A stretch of 38,680 bases of DNA from Chloroflexota bacterium (lineage in GTDB: Bacteria; Chloroflexota; Dehalococcoidia; Dehalococcoidales; JACPPQ01): contig JACPPQ010000084.1 of the NCBI GenBank assembly GCA_016190925.1, forward strand, positions 1-38,680, read 5' to 3'. How positions within the stretch are numbered: position 1 is the stretch's first letter; each line of letters opens with the position of its first letter. Positions 7,506 through 15,126 of this stretch are shown here, one piece after another. The notes below the pieces were generated by a model, which ran no database searches, had not been told where the DNA came from, and saw only the letters and a list, made by a program, of their open reading frames with translations. The translations under genes were made by a program, and so were the position numbers.

Positions 7506-10103
7506 ATGCGTCATATAACCAGAAACCTGGGGTGGTGGGGCGGAGTGGCGCTGCTGGCGGCATTGCTGGCCGTAACGGCAGCCTGTAAAGCAGGGCCAGC
7601 GGGGCCAGCCGGACCGGCCGGGACCGCAGGACCCGCAGGGCCAGCAGCCAAGAACACCGGCACTGTAGCAGGGAAAGTTATCAACAGCCTTACAAAAGCT
7701 CCAGTTGCAGGGGTAGCGGTTACCACTGTGCCTGCTATTGCCGGCGTGACAATCACTTCCGGCGCCGACGGCGCGTTCACTGCTGAACTTCCTATCGGTA
7801 ATTACACCCTGACCTTTAAGAAAGCCAACTTCAAGGACGGCACTGACACGGCAGCGGTGGCAGCCGGCCAGAAGGTTACTGTTAAGGACACAGCCCTTCA
7901 GCCTCTGAAGCCGGTAGCGGTTACCATCGCGGCGCCGCAGCCATCGGCACCCGGCGCATCGGTCGCGCTTAAGGCGACCGTTGAGCCTCTGGACGGTTCG
8001 ACCGTCTCCAGCATCGAGTGGAAGCAGGTATCCGGCACGGTTGCTACGCTGGATAAGACCACCGGCGATGCCGTAAACGCCAAGCTCGGCAACGAAGCCG
8101 CTTACAAAGGGCAACTCATAAAGTCGCTAAAATTTGAAGATAGATTTGGCGTTGTGGGTATAAACCCGCATGCACTGTCCTCGACCACGACCGCTGTTTT
8201 CCAGGCTACCGTAAAGACATCCAGCGGCACCTACAGTGGTATGGTAAATGTGGTTGCCAAGCTTCCTTATAAGGATACACTCGGCATAGCCAACGTCCCT
8301 GTTGGTGTCCCCGTTCTGGTACATGCCAAAAACCAGCCCGCTTTCGCCTGGTCAATCGCTGGACCATCTGGTTCCCAGGCTAAGGTGGACACCGCTTCTG
8401 ACCAGAATGCCGTATTCACTCCTGATGTCGCCGGGAAATATACCCTTACCGAGACCAGGAGCGGGGCAAAGCTTGATGTCACCGCCGGTACCTGGGCCGG
8501 GGCTATCACCGGCATAGGCGCAGATGGCAAGCCGCTTTCTGCTGGCTGCACCACCTGTCATAACGGGACTGTTGCCGCCGATAAGTTCAAGGACTGGAAA
8601 CTCTCCGGCCACGCGGAAATCTTTACCCAGAACATCAATGACCCCAACGGACATTGGGCCATTAACTGCGCCCAGTGCCACACTGTTGGCTATGACCCGG
8701 ATGCCAAGAACAACGGGTTCGATGAGGCTGTCGCCGCTGAGGGCTGGAAAGTACCGCCGCATGGCGATGTGGGCCTCTGGCCCAAGATAGCCAAAGAGTT
8801 CCCCAAGACGGCCAGTCTGGCCAATATCCAGTGCGAGAACTGCCACGGCCCCAACAACTCCGCGCTGCATGCCAACGGCAAGATTGATGCCGAGCGCGTA
8901 AGCATATCATCCGAGACCTGCGGTTCATGCCACGGAGAGCCGCTGCGACACGGCCGCTTCCAGCAGTGGGAAGAGAGCGGGCACGCCAACTTTGAGCTGG
9001 CAATCGATGAAGCCACCGTGGAGAACCGCGGTGCTACCGCCGCTCACTGCGGACGCTGCCATTCCGGACAGGGCTTCCTTTCATGGTCAAAGCAGGGCGA
9101 CCTGACCAAGCAGATTCAGGGCAAGAGCGGCAATGCCACTGTTGACGAACTGAAGGCGATGGGTCTTACTAAAGACATCGTCCAGCCCCAGACCTGCGCT
9201 GTCTGCCACGAGCCGCATAACCCCGGCAGTATCACCGGTGAGCCGAACAACGCTACTGTACGCATTATGGGCAGCACCTCGTTGCTACCAGCAGGGTACA
9301 AGGCGGAGCATGTCGGCAAGGGCGCTCTGTGTATCACCTGCCACAATACCAGGAACGGGGCGCACAATGACAGCAAGCCGCCCACCAACTACAGCGCGCC
9401 GCATACCGCTGCCCAGGGTGACGTGCTTATGGGTGAGAACGCCTACTTGGTGGCCGAATCACAGAGGTCTCCGCACAGCTTCCTTGAGAATACCTGTGTC
9501 ACCTGTCACATGAATGCCACTCCTCCTCCGGCGGAGTTCAGCTATAACCTGGCAGGCACCAACCATTCCTTCAAGGCCAGTCCCGAAATTTGTGCTGACT
9601 GCCATACCAAGGAGTTGAACGGCGAGGCATTCAAAGAGGGGGGCGAAGCAAAACTGGAGAAGCTTGGGAAGGCGATGAGCGACTACCTGCTCAAGAAGCT
9701 CCCGTCAACCCGGGTATATATCAAGGACTACACGCCGCACAATTTTAACAACAAGTTCTACGATGTAAAGAGTGACCAGGTCATCGTCGATAGAGCAAAC
9801 ATTCTAGGGGCAGAGCCATTTGAGCCGCACGGGCAGCAGGGCTTCATCTTCAAATTCAAGACCCCCGTGACCGTCACCTATAAACCGGCGAATGAGGCTG
9901 CCCATACCGTCCAGATGAGCGAGGTTGAAATCCAGCTGGGTGACATCAGCCCGGACGGCGCCAATGCCCTCTTTGCGCCCACTGATACCTTCGTAAAGGT
10001 GGGGTGGAACTTCTGGCTGATTCACGGTGATGGAAGCGGCGGTATCCATAACCCGCTGTTCACCCAGAGGGTCATAGATGCCTCCATTCAAGCCCTGAGA
10101 TAG
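7506..10103 (+). CDS. lipoprotein multiheme cytochrome c (9 CXXCH) with collagen-like linker and carboxypeptidase-regulatory-like domain
   Basis: lipobox LAVTAAC; AGPAGPAGPAGTAGPAGPA; CTTCH, CAQCH, CENCH, CGSCH, CGRCH, CAVCH, CITCH, CVTCH, CADCH; RBS aaggagg. Confidence 0.93.
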   Translation: MRHITRNLGWWGGVALLAALLAVTAACKAGPAGPAGPAGTAGPAGPAAKNTGTVAGKVINSLTKAPVAGVAVTTVPAIAGVTITSGADGAFTAELPIGNYTLTFKKANFKDGTDTAAVAAGQKVTVKDTALQPLKPVAVTIAAPQPSAPGASVALKATVEPLDGSTVSSIEWKQVSGTVATLDKTTGDAVNAKLGNEAAYKGQLIKSLKFEDRFGVVGINPHALSSTTTAVFQATVKTSSGTYSGMVNVVAKLPYKDTLGIANVPVGVPVLVHAKNQPAFAWSIAGPSGSQAKVDTASDQNAVFTPDVAGKYTLTETRSGAKLDVTAGTWAGAITGIGADGKPLSAGCTTCHNGTVAADKFKDWKLSGHAEIFTQNINDPNGHWAINCAQCHTVGYDPDAKNNGFDEAVAAEGWKVPPHGDVGLWPKIAKEFPKTASLANIQCENCHGPNNSALHANGKIDAERVSISSETCGSCHGEPLRHGRFQQWEESGHANFELAIDEATVENRGATAAHCGRCHSGQGFLSWSKQGDLTKQIQGKSGNATVDELKAMGLTKDIVQPQTCAVCHEPHNPGSITGEPNNATVRIMGSTSLLPAGYKAEHVGKGALCITCHNTRNGAHNDSKPPTNYSAPHTAAQGDVLMGENAYLVAESQRSPHSFLENTCVTCHMNATPPPAEFSYNLAGTNHSFKASPEICADCHTKELNGEAFKEGGEAKLEKLGKAMSDYLLKKLPSTRVYIKDYTPHNFNNKFYDVKSDQVIVDRANILGAEPFEPHGQQGFIFKFKTPVTVTYKPANEAAHTVQMSEVEIQLGDISPDGANALFAPTDTFVKVGWNFWLIHGDGSGGIHNPLFTQRVIDASIQALR

Positions 10104-10165
10104 GGTAAAAGCTGCCAATTCGCAGTGTGCACGTTGAGTTGCAACATAGGGCGAAACAGGGAAGA

Positions 10166-10196
10166 GGGGGATACTGAGTTTGCGGTATCCCCCTTT
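10166..10196 (+). terminator. rho-independent-like terminator
   Basis: GGGGGATAC tgagtttgcg GTATCCCCC then TTT, 62 bp after the 9-heme gene. Confidence 0.65.
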
Positions 10197-10270
10197 CGCT
10201 GGAAAGCGGCTTGTGATATGATAATATGTTGTAATCAATGGTATAATTCATAAGGAGGAAAAAAGAAGAA

Positions 10271-10678
10271 GTGAAAGGCAAGTTCTGGTTTGTACTCGCC
10301 GCGATGTTAGCTCTGGTTGTGGTGGTTGCGGCCTGTGCCGCCCCGGCGCCATCTCCGGCTCCTAAACCGACGCCTGCGCCTACTCCTGCGCCGTCGCCCA
10401 AGCCGACACCGACACCTACGCCAACGCCTACACCAACACCAACGCCTAAACCCACGCCCACGCCAACTCCGACACCTACTCCTACGCCGACAGCGACGCC
10501 AAAGCCTACCACACCGGCCGGGCCGCCAGCGTTGCCAGCGAGCCATGCCGGACGTACCGCTTGTCTGGTATGCCATAAGGATGGAATCGGTGGGGCGCCC
10601 AAGGCTCCGGCGAGTCACGCTTCTTACAGCGATACAGCTCCGGCTAATGCAGCTCTTTGTTTGGGTTGCCATAAGTAA
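10271..10678 (+). CDS. di-heme c-type lipoprotein with long Pro/Thr-rich spacer
   Basis: GTG start with upstream aaggagg; lipobox VVVVAAC; (PTP)n tract; C-terminal CLVCH and CLGCH. Confidence 0.88.
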   Translation: MKGKFWFVLAAMLALVVVVAACAAPAPSPAPKPTPAPTPAPSPKPTPTPTPTPTPTPTPKPTPTPTPTPTPTPTATPKPTTPAGPPALPASHAGRTACLVCHKDGIGGAPKAPASHASYSDTAPANAALCLGCHK

Positions 10679-10747
10679 TAAAAACGATTGGTGGAAGTGA
10701 GGAGTGTTCGGCAGGCGCTTCTTCATTTATACCTGCGGGGTGAACAA

Positions 10748-11140
10748 ATGTTAAAAAAGAGAAAATTTCTCATCGGCGGAATAATCGTAGCATTGGCCGT
10801 GGGCTACCTTATCTTTTCGAGCTTCGGCAGCGCCACGTACTTCTTGACCGTCAGCGAACTTCTGGACCGTAAAGATACAATCTACGGACAGAATGTGCGT
10901 GTGGGCGGGCAGGTTGTGCGTGAGTCAGTGGTGCAGGAAAGCAGCGGCATGGTGCTCAAGTTCGAGGTTTCCGATGGGAAAGTAACAGTCCCGGTGGTTT
11001 ACCAGGGTGTTGTCCCTGATACCTTTGCTACCAGCGACGAGGTGGTGGTCGAGGGCCGTTTCGGGGAGTCCGGCGTGTTCCAGGCTGACCAGCTTATGCC
11101 CAAGTGCGCTTCCAAGTATGAGCCTGTTGAGCCGTCCTGA
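10748..11140 (+). CDS. ccmE: cytochrome c maturation protein CcmE, CXXXY-type heme chaperone
   Basis: single N-terminal TM; YFLTVSELL...GQNVRVGGQVV...KFEVSDGKVTVPVVYQGVVPDTF...VVVEGRF...LMPKCASKYEP. ORF track start 10688; ATG at 10748 (MLKKRKF) preferred. Confidence 0.9.
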   Translation: MLKKRKFLIGGIIVALAVGYLIFSSFGSATYFLTVSELLDRKDTIYGQNVRVGGQVVRESVVQESSGMVLKFEVSDGKVTVPVVYQGVVPDTFATSDEVVVEGRFGESGVFQADQLMPKCASKYEPVEPS

Positions 11141-11158
11141 TGCGGGAAAACTGAGTCG

Positions 11159-11422
11159 ATGGCGGACGTATTATATGCCGCTACTTTTCTGGCTCTGGAA
11201 GCCTTGCTATACTTGACGGTGGCTGTTATATACGGGACAAGAATAAGGCACCGGGCACTCGGTGAGAGTGCCCGGACTTTTATATGTAACGTTTTTGTGT
11301 TGACAGCTGTTTCCATGTTTATATCTGTTCCCTCCGCCAACCGCTGCACACCACTCGTTCACCTCACCAAAACTTTGTGGCCAGGCAAATCAGGCTTCCT
11401 TTTGCCCGCAGACCTGGTGTAA
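11159..11422 (+). CDS. questionable small ORF, one hydrophobic segment
   Basis: MADVLYAATFLALEALLYLTVAVIYG is plausible membrane sequence, but the ORF runs through a strong terminator hairpin. Confidence 0.2.
   Translation: MADVLYAATFLALEALLYLTVAVIYGTRIRHRALGESARTFICNVFVLTAVSMFISVPSANRCTPLVHLTKTLWPGKSGFLLPADLV
11251..11283 (+). terminator. rho-independent-like terminator after ccmE
   Basis: CCGGGCACTC ggtga GAGTGCCCGG perfect 10-bp stem then acttttat. Confidence 0.75.
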
Positions 11423-11550
11423 AATTGTGATAGTTGTTTGGCTCTCATTTTCAGGTTAACTGAAGCTTTTGCCGATTTTGGGTATTTGGAATTTGTTTGG
11501 TTATTGTATCTTGGTTATTGGTTATTTCTACCAGGGTTAGGAGGGGGTGC

Positions 11551-12741
11551 GTGATTAAGCGTATCGTTTTGCTAATTGCGTCGTTTCTACTGTTTCTGCC
11601 TGTGACAGCCCGTGCAGCCGAGCAAGGCAACGGGACCATCAACGGGCAGGTGGTCAATGGGACTGCCGGCGGCGCCAGTGTGGCCAATCTGGACATTACT
11701 CTGAAAACTTTTCTGAAGGATGCCGCGGTAGGCATCACTTCCAGGAAGACGGACGCCGAGGGACGGTTCTCCTTCAGCGGCCTGGCAACCGACCCTACCA
11801 ATAGCTACGAGGTGAGGCTTACCTACCAGAAGGCGGACTACTTCAGCGACCTTATCAATTTTGGCCAGGGGGAGACTACCCAGTCTGTCACTGTGAACGT
11901 CTTTGATTCCACGACCAGTGACGATGCAATCAGCATTGTGCTGGCGCACATGGTATTCTATGCGGGGGAAGGCTTCTTGCAGGTGAAAGAATATGTGCAG
12001 GTCGCCAACATGTCCGACCGCACTTACATCGGGTCGACGGAAGAACCTTCTCTGAGAAGAAACGAGACATTGCGATTCGACCTGCCTGCGGGAGCAACCG
12101 AGTTGAAATATTCGCTGGGACTCAAGGAAGGCTACATAGCTTCCAGTGGAGATGGCTTTGTTGACACCCTGCCTATCATACCCGGCGCAAGAGAGGTGTC
12201 CTATTCCTACAAAGTCAGCTATGACCCGGCGGGATATACCGTCTCAAAGAAAGTGACCTATCCCATTATGAACTTCAACCTCCTCATCGAGGATAAGGGC
12301 ATCACTGCCGCCAGTAGCATGCTGACTGCGCAGGAAACCCTGAACATCGGGGGTGTCCAGTTAAAACACTACGCCGGGGGTAAGTTTACCCGGGGTGATA
12401 CTATTTCGGCGCAACTTTCCGGTGTTCCCCAGGCGCAGGCGCAGCCACAGCCACAGTTACTCGACCAGGATGACACTGCCAAATGGGTTGGACTGGCAGT
12501 AGCATCGCTGGCTGCCGCTTTTGGTGTTATCATGCTCAGGCGGAAGAAACCTCAGCCTGCGGCATCTCTGAACAGTGCCAGACAGAAAGAAGAACAACTG
12601 CTCCTGGAGCTTGCCAGGCTGGATGATGATTTTGAGAAGGGGAGCATCCCCGAGGAGTCTTACCGGAAGCTGCGGGCTGATAGAAAAGCGCAGCTGGCGG
12701 CGCTCATCCGGAAGCCGAAAGGTGATGCGGGTAAGATTTAG
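11551..12741 (+). CDS. secreted/membrane-anchored protein with carboxypeptidase-regulatory-like (Ig-fold) domain
   Basis: GTG start after ggaggg RBS; signal peptide MIKRIVLLIASFLLFLPVTARA; GTINGQVVNGTAGGASVANLDITLKTFL; C-terminal TM WVGLAVASLAAAFGVIML then charged tail. ORF track start 11497. Confidence 0.8.
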   Translation: MIKRIVLLIASFLLFLPVTARAAEQGNGTINGQVVNGTAGGASVANLDITLKTFLKDAAVGITSRKTDAEGRFSFSGLATDPTNSYEVRLTYQKADYFSDLINFGQGETTQSVTVNVFDSTTSDDAISIVLAHMVFYAGEGFLQVKEYVQVANMSDRTYIGSTEEPSLRRNETLRFDLPAGATELKYSLGLKEGYIASSGDGFVDTLPIIPGAREVSYSYKVSYDPAGYTVSKKVTYPIMNFNLLIEDKGITAASSMLTAQETLNIGGVQLKHYAGGKFTRGDTISAQLSGVPQAQAQPQPQLLDQDDTAKWVGLAVASLAAAFGVIMLRRKKPQPAASLNSARQKEEQLLLELARLDDDFEKGSIPEESYRKLRADRKAQLAALIRKPKGDAGKI

Positions 12742-13472
12742 TGGCAGAACCATTTTCGACGGTTTGGGCAGTTGAGACTCAGGACGTTACCAAGGTCTTT
12801 GGTAACCACCTCGCTTTGAGAGGCGTGAACCTCAAGGTAGCCGGAGGCGAGTCTGTGGTGCTCTATGGCCCTAACGGTGCCGGGAAAACCACGCTGCTCA
12901 GGGTGCTTTCCACCATTATGAAGCCCACCTCCGGCAATATTCTTATCGATGGCCTGAATTTGAAAGACCATGCCGAGGCTCTTCAGAGGAGGATGGGCAT
13001 AGTTTCTCACCACACTTTCCTCTATAACAGCCTCACCGCCTTCGAGAACCTGGACTTCTACAGCCGGATGTATGATGTGCCCGATGCCAGGGAGCGAATC
13101 CGGGAGGTGGTCGACATGGTGGGAATGACTGCCCGCCTCCACGACCGTGTGGGCATCCTTTCCCGCGGTATGCAGCAAAGGCTCTCCATAGCCCGCGCCC
13201 TGCTGCATAAGCCGTCCCTGATGCTCCTGGACGAGCCTGAGACCGGGCTCGACCAGCAGGCCATCTCCATGCTCTGGGAGGCCTTGAAAAGCGAAGGACA
13301 GGGAAAACGCACTGTCATTTTCACCACCCACACTCTTGAAAGAGGGCTGGAGCTTGGGGAACGTCTGTTGATTCTGGACCGGGGCAAGATTGTGCATGAA
13401 AGCGCTACAAAAGATATGGACCTGGCATGCCTCAAGGAAACATACCGGCGCGCCACGGGGGTGGGGGTATGA
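12741..13472 (+). CDS. ccmA: heme exporter ABC ATP-binding protein CcmA
   Basis: Walker A GPNGAGKTT, signature LSRGMQQRLSIARALLHKP, Walker B LMLLDEPETGLD; followed by ccmB/ccmC. Confidence 0.92.
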   Translation: MAEPFSTVWAVETQDVTKVFGNHLALRGVNLKVAGGESVVLYGPNGAGKTTLLRVLSTIMKPTSGNILIDGLNLKDHAEALQRRMGIVSHHTFLYNSLTAFENLDFYSRMYDVPDARERIREVVDMVGMTARLHDRVGILSRGMQQRLSIARALLHKPSLMLLDEPETGLDQQAISMLWEALKSEGQGKRTVIFTTHTLERGLELGERLLILDRGKIVHESATKDMDLACLKETYRRATGVGV

Positions 13473-14140
13473 GTTTCTGGCGCAAGGCGCTGGCCATCAC
13501 CCGCAAGGACGCCCTCTCCGAGCTGCGCACCAAAGAAATTATATCTTCGGTGCTGGTGTTTGCCTTGCTGGTCATCCTGACCTTCAACTTTGCTTTTGGC
13601 GCCAACCAGGAGACCATGAAGCTGGTAGCGCCGGGCATCCTGTGGGTGACTTTTACCTTTTCCGGAGTCCTGAGCCTCAACCGTTCCTTTATCTCGGAGG
13701 TGGAGCAGGACTGCCTCGAGGGCCTGAAAGTGTGCCCTGTAGGCAGGGAAGCCATTTACGTCGGCAAGGCTCTGGGAAGCCTTCTTTTTATGCTCATTAT
13801 CGAGGCAATCGCCTTGCCGGTCTTTGCCTTGTTCTTCAACCTGCAGGTGCTCTCGCCTCAACTGGTGCTTATCACCTTCCTTGCCACTGTAGGATTTGTT
13901 TCTGTCGGAATCCTGTTCTCGGCTCTTTCGGTGAACACCAGGGCGCGGGAGATGGTCTTGCCCATCCTCTTTCTCCCCATTGTCGTTCCGGTGGTCATCA
14001 GCGCGGTAAAGGCTTCGGAACTGGCGCTATCCGGCGCCACCTGGAGCGCGCTGTCATCCGGGATTTTGATAATTCTGGCTTTCGATGCGATTTTTCTGGT
14101 GGCATCGTTCTTTACGTTTTCCTTCGTCATCGAGGAATAG
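13469..14140 (+). CDS. ccmB: heme exporter membrane protein CcmB
   Basis: MSFWRKALAITRKDALSELRTKEIISSVLVFALLVILTFNFAF; six TM-like segments; ATGA overlap with ccmA. ORF track start 13427. Confidence 0.92.
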   Translation: MSFWRKALAITRKDALSELRTKEIISSVLVFALLVILTFNFAFGANQETMKLVAPGILWVTFTFSGVLSLNRSFISEVEQDCLEGLKVCPVGREAIYVGKALGSLLFMLIIEAIALPVFALFFNLQVLSPQLVLITFLATVGFVSVGILFSALSVNTRAREMVLPILFLPIVVPVVISAVKASELALSGATWSALSSGILIILAFDAIFLVASFFTFSFVIEE

Positions 14141-14149
14141 GAGGCAAGC

Positions 14150-14821
14150 ATGAAAAACAATCACGTAAGGAATATCGTGCTGGCAGTGAGCCTGGCGCTT
14201 ACGGTGCTGGCTATGTACATGGTCTTTATATTCGTGCCCACGGAGAGGACTATGGGCATTGTGCAGAGAATCTTCTATCTCATGCTTCCAATGGGATGGC
14301 TGGCCATGCTTGCCTTTACCATCATCTTTATCAACAGTATCCTCTACCTTAAAAAGCGGGAGGACAAATACGACCTCCTGGCACGCTCTGCGGCTGAACT
14401 GGGACTGGTCTTCACCACCCTCACGCTTATTACAGGCTCCCTGTGGGCCAGGCCTGTATGGCATGTGTGGTGGACCTGGGAGCCGCGGTTAACTACCACG
14501 CTGGTCCTCTGGGTAATTTACATTGCCTATTTCATGGTGCGCTCCTTTGCCTCGGAAGAGCATCGGGGTGCCACCTTCGCTGCGGTAGTGGGAATCATCG
14601 GTTTTATTGATGTGCCTATCATCGGTATGTCAACCAGTATCTGGAGAGGGCTGCACCCTGGCGCGATTATGTTTCAGGGTGGGTTGGCTCCTCCCATGGT
14701 GCAGACACTCGTGGTTAGCCTGCTGGCCTTTACGGGTATTTTTTCAGTCCTTTTGATACAGCTTGTTGCCCTGAAGAATGATGAAAATGCCCTGATGGTA
14801 TTGAAGAAAATACCTGATTAA
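14150..14821 (+). CDS. ccmC: heme exporter/handling protein CcmC
   Basis: tryptophan-rich WARPVWHVWWTWEPRLTTTLVLWVIYIAYF and HPGAIMFQGGLAPPM. Confidence 0.95.
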   Translation: MKNNHVRNIVLAVSLALTVLAMYMVFIFVPTERTMGIVQRIFYLMLPMGWLAMLAFTIIFINSILYLKKREDKYDLLARSAAELGLVFTTLTLITGSLWARPVWHVWWTWEPRLTTTLVLWVIYIAYFMVRSFASEEHRGATFAAVVGIIGFIDVPIIGMSTSIWRGLHPGAIMFQGGLAPPMVQTLVVSLLAFTGIFSVLLIQLVALKNDENALMVLKKIPD

Positions 14822-14854
14822 GTATATAATCAAAGTGAGGAATAGGGTAGAAAA

Positions 14855-15001
14855 ATGGAGAATGGCGGATATTTATTTGCTGCTTATTCCGTAGTCTGGG
14901 TGGCGGTTTTTGCATATATCACTCTCCTTATCAGAAGGCAAAAAAGACTGCACCGGGACATCGAACTGCTGCGCCAGGCACGGGAAAAGCAAGACAAATA
15001 G
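14855..15001 (+). CDS. ccmD: CcmD-like small membrane protein (48 aa), absent from the supplied ORF track
   Basis: manual translation MENGGYLFAAYSVVWVAVFAYITLLIRRQKRLHRDIELLRQAREKQDK*; single TM plus basic tail; immediately after ccmC. Confidence 0.88.
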   Translation: MENGGYLFAAYSVVWVAVFAYITLLIRRQKRLHRDIELLRQAREKQDK

Positions 15002-15126
15002 TGATGCGTCCGGGACATTCCAGGGAGGAAGTGCCGTTTCCCCGCAGTGATTCTATCGGCTCCTTGTTTGGCAGTGCCTTTGTCATTCGAAAATGAAGGG
15101 CAATCCCTATTTCAGGAAACCGAGCG

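Noticed and set aside
10350-10515. Tandem short repeats (acgcctacaccaacacc) resembling a repeat array
   Set aside because: They encode a PTP-rich spacer in frame within the di-heme lipoprotein; no spacer/repeat structure, so not CRISPR. The antisense GVGVGV ORF is an artefact.
11159-11422. Possible CcmF fragment or small membrane gene after ccmE
   Set aside because: Only one hydrophobic segment, no CcmF signature (WxWD), and the frame passes through a strong terminator hairpin; kept only as a low-confidence feature.
13058-13861. 267-aa minus strand ORF
   Set aside because: Antisense to ccmA/ccmB; no motif support.
13390-14352. 320-aa + strand ORF overlapping ccmA/ccmB/ccmC
   Set aside because: Out-of-frame shadow of ccmB, whose protein is recognisable and starts at 13469.
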